From Pseudo-nitzschia pungens (taxonomy: Eukaryota; Bacillariophyta; Bacillariophyceae; Bacillariales; Bacillariaceae): a stretch of DNA of 64,000 nt. The translations under genes were made by a program, and so were the position numbers. Shown piece by piece: positions 24,610 to 34,676 of the stretch (position 1 is the first letter of the stretch; each line of letters starts with the position of its first letter). The stretch lies in contig CM074763.1 in the NCBI GenBank assembly GCA_037355855.1, positions 2,294,001-2,358,000 on the forward strand. Direction: 5' to 3'. The notes beneath the pieces were generated by a model, which saw only the letters and a list, made by a program, of their open reading frames with translations, ran no database searches and was not told where the DNA came from.

Positions 24610-25657
24610 TCAGGCCGCAGGTTTGGCTTTGAGGCTCTGGTCGTTCCATCCATGCCAATCCCTGGCTTCCTCGTACCACTCTGGAGGTCGTCGCAGCGCC
24701 AAGTCCACGAATGGATTCGAGGTCCGTTCTTTCTTCAGAAAGGTTGGAGTGGTGTGTCCCGACAAGACGATGGAATCGTCGTCAAAAAGTTCGTAGAGCC
24801 TCCGCAAGCTGTTGTCGACACGCCCGGGTGCAGGCAGGCAGGCAGGAAGGCAAACGTGACGGCAGTGTTGAGAACGAAAATCCAATCCAATGACGAGGCG
24901 CGCTTTGGCAGTTCCTGCTTGCAGCCTTGGGAGCCAACAAATTTTGCTCGTCGAGTCACTCGCGAAACGCAACCTACATACCTGGCATACAAATCGTCCA
25001 TGGACGAGTTGTGAAAATCCGTTCGACCCACCGATCCGTGAAAGAGCAAATCTCCCGAAATCAGCACGTTCCCCGTGTTGTTGCTGTGGTGTGCATATCA
25101 TCCTCGTTGTTGGCAGCATCAGTGGCAGCAGCAGCAGCTCCAGCAGCGGAATCAGCCACCCGCCGCCGATCCACCAAAGCCACGTGACCGGGAGAGTGGC
25201 CGGGAGTGTGGACCACCGACAGCTCGATGTTGTCCCCGACCCTCACCACGTCTCCGTCGGCGAGGGAATGGGTCGGCTCCGGGAGGGGCCGATCGTCAAC
25301 GAACCGCAGGCCCAGATCGGCCCCCATCCGCCTCGCATCGTTGTAATTGGGTTCCTCCAGCGGATGCAGGCGCAGCGAAGCCCCCGGCCAGGCGTCCATC
25401 GCCGAGGACACCCCCAGCACGTGATCCGGGTGGCCGTGGGTCAGGAGGACGTGCCTGGGGGTGGCCCCGTGCTTCTCCAGAAAGGCCTCCAGGGCCCGGA
25501 ACTCGCGGGCCGTCCCGCAGGACGGATCGACGACGACGGCGTCCCTCGTCGAGTCGCAGACCAGGGCGTAGAGGTTGCAGGCGAGGGGCCCGCAGGCGTA
25601 GCTCGCCAGCGAGTATCCGCGGCCCCGGATCGGAAGGCGTTGCGTCAGGTTCCTCAT
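24610..25657 (-). CDS. metallo-beta-lactamase fold hydrolase, glyoxalase II-like
   Basis: Two exons (24982-25657, then 24610-24808; intron 173 nt) encode about 290 residues. The MBL metal site is visible: THGHPDH (H-x-H-x-D-H), the distal His in VVHTPGHSPGHVALVD, the Asp of LISGDLLFHGSVGRTDF, and the terminal His in VLSGHTTPTF followed by KKERTSNPFV. This is the pattern of hydroxyacylglutathione hydrolase-like and persulfide dioxygenase-like proteins; the substrate cannot be told. An Ala-rich insert precedes the LISGD motif, and within it, at about 25071-25090 (CAA/CAG tract), the frame shifts by -1 (or +2), otherwise ending in a premature stop. The start at 25657 is the first ATG; further upstream only TTG codons extend the frame. 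It converges on TPC-A (258 nt between stops). Confidence 0.82.
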
Positions 25658-26995
25658 GGCGGAGTTCCCAACCCTCCCATTGTTGGTCGGCAATCGAACC
25701 AACCAACCAACCAATCAACCAACCAAAGGTGTCCTGGTGTCGCGCAACGAAACGCACAATGCGTTTACGGTATGGTGGAGCGACACTCGAATCGAATCGA
25801 ATCGAATCGCGTTGCGTCGGCTACCTGATTCGAATCAGCTATTCAATCAACAAAGGAGAAGATGGTTGATGGAAGGAATTCGCTCTGCTCAATAACGAAC
25901 GCACCGATATTCGTCCCATATGCTGTAAATCAATCGAACTGACAACGCAGAATGCATCCGATCCGGCGCCGTACTACGCAAATCCATATCTATCAAAAAA
26001 TAATAATATACCCGAAGTAATTAATTATGTCACCCTCATCCATGTAGAGTCTGGTACACTTTTTACGGCGACCGAAACGTCTCGAACGGTTTTGTGAAGT
26101 TCGGAGTGCTATGAGAAGAATTTTAGAATGATGTCATTTCTTCCTACCGTATCACAAGATTCAAAAAACTACTTAGCACGAAATTCTTGCCCCCAAACCC
26201 CTTCCACGGATAACATCGGCAGCATTTCAGTCTTTCCCCAAAAACAAACGAACACCGGTGAGAGAATTCTTTGTGGCGATGAGGTTACGTATATGTGCAA
26301 GATTTCACGAGTAGGGGGTGAAGTAAGTTAGTGTAAGAAAGACCTCGTTGTGCGCGAACCACCTTAGCGACGCATCCTCCCATGTATCCAACGTGTTTGT
26401 CCCGTATGATCCCGTATGATTCGTTGCTTTTCGTTGTGGGGCAGTTCTTAAGCCCGCAACGCTTGCAACGTGTTTGCAGTCATAACAACCGACATCGATC
26501 CAATCAGCATCCGGAACAGGCTTTTGAACCCGACCAACTCCTCAACGCTGCGACAGAATGAAAGTACCGCTCGAACTTTTTAGCCTGTTTTCGCCGTCCC
26601 ATGTCCGCAATGCTCCCCAAGACCAATGGATTGCCTCTCACTCACATCGGAGGCAACCGGAAGAATTGTCCCTGTGCTTGTACTTGTGCTCGTAGTCGTA
26701 CCGTAACCTCACCCGTTGTTCCTTGAAGCCGATCGATCTCGCTGTCTTTAGGACTTACAGTAGGAACTTGAAGCTGTGTCAGTCCAGGACAATTTGCATC
26801 GACAGCTCCACGATACGCAACGATTCTTCATCCGAACGATTTCGATTGGATGTTCCAAGGTTTGTGCTGACAGTACTATTTGCATTAGTATTGCACGGAT
26901 TGACTTGCGTTTGTTGAGCGAGAGTTAGTTAGAACGAGAAGACCGACCCGTCCACCAGTGCGGATCGGAAGGAAGGAAGGAAGGAAGGAAGGAAC
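25658..26995. other. divergent intergenic region (MBL hydrolase / sirtuin)
   Basis: No supported gene. CCAA/CCAAT tandem words lie at 25690-25725, a TCGAATCGAA repeat at 25790-25808, and a GGAA tetramer array at 26968-26993 immediately before the sirtuin ATG. Confidence 0.5.
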
Positions 26996-28880
26996 ATGGA
27001 GTCTTCGGCAGAGACCATCCGCGAGTCGTCGGCGTCCGTTCGGAAAGCCGACGACGCTGGCGGTTGCGAGAAAGCAGCAGACTCGGAGTTGCCCTGCTCG
27101 AAACGCCCCAAGATCGAAAGCAGCGAGAACGAATACAGCGTGGCCGAGGTGACGACCAGTGTCGGATCGTCTTCGTCCGTTTCGTCACCGCGCACCGGGG
27201 ACGGGGCTTCCACCGGTACGGAGGGAAGCCGGCAAGAGAAAGATGCCAGCCGAGACGGCGGCGAAGAAGAAGGAACCGGCGACAGCGATTCGCAGCCCGA
27301 CGCACCGCCCGCGGCGGGGCAGGAAGAAGAAGAAGACGAAGAACGGCAACAAGAACAAGAACAAGAACAACAACAACAGCACCGCCTGGACAGGGAAGAA
27401 CTGGACCTGGAGGCCGACGAAACCAACTCGGACGACGAAAACCTCTTTCAGCAAATCCTGGCCGCGGCGAGGGCGGGGCGAATACCCCTGGAATATCTCG
27501 CAGCCAGCGGCATACACCTGGATTTCGACGATGGGCCGGTGGATTATCCCTTTGAGAGTCCGCCGACCTCGATCCGGGACGTTGCCAGCTTTATCCGATC
27601 GGAAAACTGCCAACGAATTTTGGTGTTAGCGGGGTGAGTGAAACGAAACGCGTTCGATTGGATTCGTGGCGTTGTGTTGTGTGGCGTTGCGTTGCGTTGC
27701 GTTCTAGTACCTTGTGGCGTCCCGAAAATCGTTCGTGCAAGTGAAAAGGAGGAGAGCAAAAAAATCGGTTGGAACACTGCGGTTGCTGGTGCATTTTATT
27801 TTTTTCCTTTTGTTCTCTCCCCAACTCACAGCTTGTGCGAAAATTACTGGCAACCATTCCAGAGCCGGCATGTCGGTGGCCTCGGGCATCCCGGATTTCC
27901 GAAGCTCCAATGGCTTGTACGCGACGCTGGAGGCACACAAGTTATCCGCCACTCCGGATCAAGTCGAACGAATAGAGGCCGATCCGAGTTATTCGCTGGA
28001 CCAACACCTCTTTATGGAAAACCCCCTGCCGTGCCTGGAAGTGAACCGAGAATTCATCCTGGGCGTCCGAGAACGACGGTGGAAAGCCACGCTGGCGCAC
28101 CGATTCGTCGAGATGCTGCGAACCCGGGTCAAGAACAAGGAGGGGGAAGGGAAGCTGGTCCGGCTGTACACGCAGAACATCGACGGTCTGGAGGATCAGT
28201 GCGAGGGCATCGGCCACCGGAGACGGATTGCCGTGCACGGATCCATGGACGAGGCCGAGTGCGCCTCCTGCGGGGCCTCGATGGACTTTGACGTCTTTTG
28301 CGAGAAGGTCCGAACCCAGGTCAAGGACATTCTGGGCAGGGACGCGTCGGCTCCCGAGAAATCGACCCCGATCGTTTGCCCGTCGTGCGGTGCCCCGACC
28401 GTCAAGCCCTCCATCGTTCTCTTTCGCTCCCGGCTGCCGGAGGTCTTTTTCCAGAACGTTCCCGCCGACGTTCGGGACGTCGACCTGCTGCTGGTGCTGG
28501 GAACCTCCCTCGCGGTGGCGCCGGCCAACAGCCTGGTCATGAGGATCCCGCGATCGTCCATGAGGGTGCTGATGAATCGGGAGCCCGTGGGCTGGCACCT
28601 GGGATTGGATTGCGAATCCAACGAGCGAGACTATTTTGCCGGGGGCGATTGCGAAACGACGGCGCTCGATTTTATGGAAGAACTGGGGTGGCTGGAAGAG
28701 CTCGAACCGCTGCTGGAGAATGCAGAATTTCCGGAATCCAGCGCAAAGCTGCTGCGGGAGCGACTGGAAAAGGTTCGACGGAAGGAACCGGCTATGGATT
28801 CATCATGGAGCAGTCAGCCGCAAGAAGAACAACAGCGACAGGAACAACTGGAAGAGCCACGGCAGCCCGCAAACCCATAA
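26996..28880 (+). CDS. sirtuin (SIR2-family NAD-dependent deacylase)
   Basis: Exons 26996-27633 and 27863-28880 (intron 229 nt) encode 551 residues. Sirtuins remove acyl groups from lysines using NAD+. The intron falls inside the NAD-binding motif, and splicing gives LVLAGAGMSVASGIPDFRSS exactly. Next come TQNIDGL, the catalytic His in AVHGSMDEAECASC, a C4 zinc site (CASC ... CPSC), and GTSLAVAPANSLV. The order and spacing fit class I (SIRT1/2/3-like) enzymes. Instead of the usual V-F-F-G-E-x-LP segment it reads VLFRSRLPEVFF, so the Gly-Glu pair is replaced. The N-terminal 210 residues are Ser/Glu/Gln-rich and end in an acidic LDFDDGPVDYPF stretch; the C-terminus is Glu/Gln-rich. This suggests a nuclear/cytosolic form rather than mitochondrial, since there is no presequence. 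A polyadenylation-like AATAAA lies 85 nt past the stop. Confidence 0.93.
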
Positions 28881-29474
28881 TACTACATACCAGGCAGTAG
28901 CGGGAAGAAAGGAATGCGCAATGAGTGAGATCTACTGTTGTATTATACTATTAATATTATAGCAAATAAATTGATTTGGAGACTCCATATAGTTTGAGTA
29001 ATCCATTTGTACTTCTTTGATTCCATTGCAAAACAATCAACATAGATTATGATGTATCAAATGTCATTCGTGGAGATTTTTACGACGAAAACGATCGTGG
29101 CCAGTCCGAATCACGAGACTTGGTCCTCCTTTACATACTGCTTTGGGTAGCCGCCTTTTTCGTTTCCGTCCAAAGCGATTTCGGAGCGACCAAACTCGGC
29201 GCTCTGGAAAGAGAGAGAGTTACCCTTCTTTCCGTTTCGATTCAGTTCATGGACTTGGTTGCAGCAAGCTCCATTTTAACAATGCTCGGCATGGAGCTAG
29301 ACGAGATGAAACGAGACGATATATCGTTCCCCTCCCTCAAAGACTTCCATGCAAACGACCATTAGGTGGAGGAAGGCAGGAAGCGAAGTGATCCCGTGGT
29401 TTGCACGGACGAGAGCATGTGCCTCCGGCAATGCGTTTGGGATCGACCGCGCGCGGCACCAAAGAGTCGTGTCT
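28881..29474. other. convergent spacer (sirtuin / MYND gene)
   Basis: No supported gene. An AATAAA at 28965-28970 may serve the sirtuin transcript. Confidence 0.5.
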
Positions 29475-32400
29475 CTATTCCAACGCCACCGCCGCGAGTC
29501 CCAATCCATCCCAGAGGTCCCCCATCTTGAGCAGGATCGTGGCGTCGGCGACTTCTTTCGAAAAGCAGGAGCGTCCGGCCACCAGGTCCGCAAGCACCGC
29601 ATCGTATTCCTCCCTTGGCAATTGCAGGCGCACGGTCGAGACCCGGTTATCCGGTTCGCCGTTCTTGGCGACGGTTGGGACCCGCGCGGGGGTTGCGGCA
29701 GCGACGGTGGGTGGCGGGCAACACAGATCGACTCCACCCCAAAACCATTGGGTAGTGGCCGCCGGCGAAGAAGCATCACTGTGTGTCTGGTGGTGGTTGA
29801 CGGTGGGATCGGTGGTCTCTTCAAAGACGATCTTGGCCACCCTACGGAACTTGAGCCGGCACGAGGAGCGCGGCACCCGAGACACGGACGAATCCAAACC
29901 AATGGTGTCGTTGTTGTTGTTGTTGTTGTTGTTGTTATTGTTGTTGCCATCTTCATCGTCAAAGGATGTCGCCATTGTGGTTTCCCAGCTCAGCAACCGC
30001 AGCAGAATGCATCTCTCGTCGTCCTTCCTCGTTTCTTCGTCCGTTCCGTCGTCCGAGCAGCTTTCGTAGCCATCTTCGCATCGAACCACAAAGGTGAAGA
30101 TGGCTTTGGATTCGGCGTATCGGACCAGTTCTCGCGCCAAAAACGAAGAGCACGAACCGAGTGGTTTTGTGGATGGCAGCACGAACGCGCCGAACGGTTC
30201 GTCGCTCGCAGAATCGTTCGTGGTAGCGGGAATGGTGCCGTCGAGAGCGTCGAAACCCGAGTCCGCTGCTGTTATGGTTGTTGCTGATGATTCCGCCTTT
30301 GTCTTTTCGTTTCCGCGTTCGGTGGCTCCACCGACACCGTGGTGGCATCCTTCGAAGCCCCGCCTCGTCGATGCTCGAGCTGGACCGGGTGTGGCAGTGG
30401 CAGTGGCAGTGGCAGTGGCAACGGCGATGTTGGCGGGCACCCGCAACCGATGCTTCCAAAACCTCCACGTTTCGGGGCTCGCCAGCGACAAAAACCCGAG
30501 GGGTGCGCAGCACCGAGCGCAACAGAGACCGACGCTCTCGCCGTCCGTCGCGTCCTGCCAGGATCGGTCTCCGCGAACCACCGCCGATGAGGGGGCAATG
30601 GGTTCGTCGTCGTCGTCGTCTTCTTCTTTTCTTCCCGCGCAAGCTCGTTTGCGTCGCCTCGTCTTGCGCCGATCGCTGGTGATGGTGACGGATGACGATG
30701 ATTGTGGTTGGGGAACCTCTCTGCAGATTGGCTCCGGCTCGTTTAATTCCAGCGAGAAGGGGGTTTGTGGCTTGGTGGCAAAGGTTCCCAGATCGTTCCG
30801 CGTGCCATTGCCATTGCCATTGCCATTGCCATTGTCATTCCCTTGCTGCCGTGTTCCGTGAATTCCCCGTACCCATCGACGGCAAGGGCGCACACCGCTT
30901 GCTCCACGTCCCGCTGATGGAAACAAAGCAAACTGGCATCCTGCAAGGCTACGGACGGTTCCGCGCACTCCGATCCCGCGGAAAAATCCACCACCGGTTG
31001 CTGCTCCGACAACGAAATCGGCGAGAACGAACGGAACGAAACGAAACAAAAAACATTGATCCGGGGTGGGTGAATGGGTGATTGATCGGTTCGAACAATC
31101 GAAAGGCGATGGAAACAAGAAACAAAAAAAAGAAGAAGAAACCGGAACGAAGCAACGAGCAACGGAAAAAGTGTCAGAAGATCGGGACCCGAAATCCATT
31201 AAAGAAGCGTCGACTTCGCAGCGGTGCACGCACGCGGCACGACGGATCGATTGCTTCCTTCCTCCCTTTCGTTTCCCGAAAAGCAAAACAAAACAAACAA
31301 AAAGAAACCCCCCCCAAAAAAAAAACTCACGCCGTCGTAACAAATCAGATAGTCGGCAATTTCGTCCCAGTGTCCCAGGGGCAGAGGAAAGACGCGGCGG
31401 ATCGCCGATTCCGAAACCGCGTTGGAATCTCCGGGGCGAGCATTGCCATCGCTATCGCGATCGCTCGCGCGACCGGGGTTTCGTCTCAGGAGGGGCTGGT
31501 GGCACGATCCGCACAGCACGCCGTTGATTTCGGAAAGGGTGGAAGCGCCTCCGGAAGACGAGGAACCCATGGTTGCCGTTGCCGCTGTCGCTGCCGTTGC
31601 CATTGCCGAAGCCGCCGAGGGATCGTACGCATAGGGCAATCGAAAGACCACGTCCACCGTTGACGCGGCCGGTTGGTTAAAATTGGAATTGGAATTGGCG
31701 TTGGCGTTGGCGCTGTTGCTGGTTGCCCCTTTGGAGGAGACGATCCTCCAGGAAATCCCGGAAGCCTCGATGGCGCGGGGGAATTCTCCGGCAAAGAGGA
31801 CCGCGGACGCGGACGCGACCCCGCACGCGCCCGTTCGTCGAACGATCACCATCGTCCGGGACCCGGCCCTTCCGAGGGGTTTCGTGGCGACCGCGATCGA
31901 TGGCTCTCCGGGCACCGAGACAGAGACCCGAGGGGAGAGCGCGAGCGCGAGCGTGAGCTGAAAGCTGCCGATTTGCGCCATTTCTTCGGCGACGAAGGAT
32001 TTCGTTTCGTCGCTCACGATCGGCACCGGCGGCGACGGCGACGGCAAGGGCAATGGCAATGGCAATGGCGAAGACCTCGCCGAGGATGCTCGCTGGTTCT
32101 GCTTCGGGTTTTGCTTTTGTCCCCCGGCGGCGGAAGGGACCTCGTCGGAGGGTGATCGTTTTGCGGTTGTTCCGCGTTGGTCCTCCGATTTCGTGGCTCC
32201 CGGGTTTACGGTCGTCGACGAATCTCGTCGAGCGGGGGGTGGAACCGTTTCGGTAATTCGTTCTTGTTCGCGGTCCCCCGATGCGGCCGATCCCAGGATC
32301 GACCAGAATTCCTCCAGCACCCGTTCCGCGTCCGCTTCGTTGCGGACGGCGGTTGGGACGGGGGGCTTTGGTCCGGCGACCGGAGCGGATCCCTCCGATT

Positions 32401-32854
32401 TCGGACACCGCGGCTTCGGGTGTTGTTGTCGGTTCGATGCGGTCGCTCCATCGAAATTGAAATTCGTATTGCCAGTTCCGTTGATCTTTCCATTGATCTT
32501 TCCATTTCCATTGCCGTTGATCGTTCCCCTGCACGCCTTGCGGTGTCCCCGGTCCCTCCAATCCGTTCTCTGGCAGTCTACCGAGCAGTAGTAGACCGAC
32601 CGGCATCTCGAGCACCGGGTGGTGCAGGCTTTGTCGCACACGGCGCAGGATCGCTTCTCGGGGCTCCCGCTCGGTTCGGTGCCCTTCCGGGAACCCTTGC
32701 TCTCGTCGTCGTCGTCGTCGTCGTCGTCGTTTGTTTCACCTCGAGCAACGGTCGGTGCGGCGGTCGGAAGGCGCTCGGGAGCTCTGACCCCCGGAACAAC
32801 GAAGGGCGACGAGGTTGCCGCCGGGGATGCCGACGACGATGACGACGACGACAT
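29475..32854 (-). CDS. MYND zinc finger - UBE3D-like (HECT_2) protein
   Basis: Exon 1 (32854-31331) and exon 2 (about 31000-29475), with a 330-nt intron whose donor is GTGAGT, encode about 1,015 residues. The MYND finger is complete: CAVCDKACTTRCSRC, then VYYCSVDCQ and H-x-x-x-C, about residues 70-110. The rest matches the E3D/HECT_2 family of ubiquitin-ligase-like proteins: LCGSCHQPLL, RVFPLPLGHWDEIADYLICY, CARCCAPLGF, ELVRYAESKAIFTFVV, LLRLLSWETTMA and the C-terminal block RLQLPREEYDAVLADL ... GDLWDGL. It would act in protein ubiquitination, with MYND as a peptide-binding module (inferred). Exon 2 starts in one frame (PVVDFSAGSECAEPSVALQD) and continues in another after the CCATTG hexamer array at about 30804-30838. 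The shift is -1 (or +2) and no GT-AG pair explains it. The start is ATG 32854; a GTG-initiated extension exists upstream. Confidence 0.78.
30804..30838. repeat. coding CCATTG hexamer array at a frame break
   Basis: About five CCATTG units within exon 2 of the MYND/HECT_2 gene. The conserved reading frame differs on its two sides. Confidence 0.75.
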
Positions 32855-33290
32855 GATGCCCGCACGCACTCCTTCCTTCCTTCCTTCGCTTATTCACTAA
32901 TTCATTAATGATTCAAACACCCAGCGCGAGTAGTATCCGAGACAAAGGAGCAGCGGGATGATACCGGTAGGTGATTACAAAGATCACGCATTGTGTCGTG
33001 GCTGCCTGTGGATATTGTGGAACGGCGGTCCGGTGAGACACGGCAACCACGGCATGGATCCGGGATCAATCCCGTAACTTACCGGACGCTCGATGCTTGG
33101 GGTTTTGGTGATGACAAAACTAATTCTCTCAAAATCATCTCCAAAAATAATACGTACCGTACGTGTAGTAACCTTACGGAGTAATAAGCGATCCTCGAAA
33201 ATCCATCCGATGGCAAACGGATGGTGCGCGTTGTCAAAAGAGAGACAGGATCGGGCGTGCCTCGGTGTTGTTTTCCAAAAACGAACGCCT
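32855..33290. other. intergenic region between MYND gene and tRNA-Ala
   Basis: No protein gene. It holds a TTCC tetramer array right upstream of the MYND gene start (32872-32886), and the tRNA terminator at its right end. Confidence 0.5.
33277..33281 (-). terminator. RNA polymerase III terminator of tRNA-Ala
   Basis: Five T residues on the minus strand, nine nt beyond the tRNA discriminator base: the usual Pol III stop. Confidence 0.75.
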
Positions 33291-33362
33291 TGGAGATTGG
33301 GGGAATCGAACCCCCGACTTGTTGCATGCGAAGCAACCACTCTGCCCCTGAGTTAAATCCCC
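33291..33362 (-). tRNA. tRNA-Ala (anticodon CGC)
   Basis: A 72-nt cloverleaf without intron. Acceptor stem GGGGATT/AATCTCC pairs fully and contains the G3:U70 wobble pair that identifies alanine tRNAs. D arm ACTC/GAGT, anticodon stem GTTGC/GCAAC with loop TTCGCAT (anticodon CGC, reading GCG), and T arm GGGGG/CCCCC with loop TTCGATT, which also supplies the internal B box. The CCA end is not encoded. A T5 terminator follows. Confidence 0.96.
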
Positions 33363-34676
33363 TTGACTGACAAGATTGTCGATGTTATAGTTTATATTCT
33401 TCCAGCTTGGAGAAGTTACACGTCCGCGAATGGATTCTTCCAACCCTAAGGGTCATACCGTTGTTGTTGTACTCTCTCAAATACAGTATCTTAGTTCCCA
33501 AGATATTGTTTCTTTACCTTTGTTATCTGTCTGTGTCTACTACTACGTACATCATGGTGAGGTTAGACGGTAGTATGCTGCAAAACGCCACGCACTGAAA
33601 TAATATGCATGTTCATACGAAGACCCAGAATGAAGGCATCATCATCACACACACACACTCACACTCACACTCACAATGCGGATCAAGATTCCAGAAAGCC
33701 TGCTAATTTGTAAGGCGTCCAAAACACTGAATTTTAGAAAATAATGGAATGAAGAAGTGGGGACATTATTTTTCAATCTAGTACTATACACAAGAATACA
33801 GCAAGCAAGGGCAATCAATACACTATAATACCAGTACGGTACAGCATCATGGGTAATAAAATGTCAATGAGATGCAAGAATTCTGGATGGCGCTTGTTGG
33901 TATCTTCGTCTTGGTGTTGTAAGAGTACGGTACCGTAGTTGTCCCAACCCAACAACAGACTCCTACTAGTAATTCTTTGTTCGTGATGATGCGGTAGTAT
34001 AACAAAGATAAGGGTAATTACTACCTTACTCCCAATAGCACGTAACTTACTACTACGAAGTACTGTACTAGTTTGGCACTGCTTTGTGGTTTACCGGTAA
34101 CTTACCGGTAACTGGTAAGATTATACGGTAACGCAGAATTCCAACTCGGGATGATCGCGCCTGCAATTTTTCAAACTAATTGAAAAAATACGGAACAATA
34201 CCGGTACGAAAATTCAGTAATCTTACTGTTTTCGCTGCAGTCTCAACTCCTCATCGACAACCCACCGTGCGAACACCGAGCACGCCTTGGTCTTGCATTT
34301 CGATACTTTACCTACGAGTAAACTTATTGCAAGGTTACCGTAATGAGTAACTTTTAAAATGTGAACGAAATGCTAGCGTATTACGAAGTAAACCTTACTG
34401 TAATCTTACCGTATTACCGGTACGGAAGGCATTGCCCACAAAATTACGATCCGACTTTTGGACGAGTTTCTCTCTGAAAAGAAAAACTGCTACCACCGGT
34501 AAGATCTTACTGTACAGTACGCACTGGTACAAAACAAACCAATTCATTCAATTCGCAATCCTATTGTTGTTTGTCTTCTTCTTTTGATTGATTGATCGAT
34601 TGATCGATTGATTGATCGATTGATTGGTGTTGGATCGGATTTCGTCCACTACGTGCGGGGTAGGGCAGGGTCGCCG
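33363..34676. other. intergenic region with dense short repeats
   Basis: No supported gene. A CACTCA/CACACA microsatellite lies at 33645-33676, many GGTAAC/TTACCG/GTACGG words at 34080-34440, and a GATT/GATC tetramer array at 34586-34626 just upstream of TPC-B. Confidence 0.55.
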
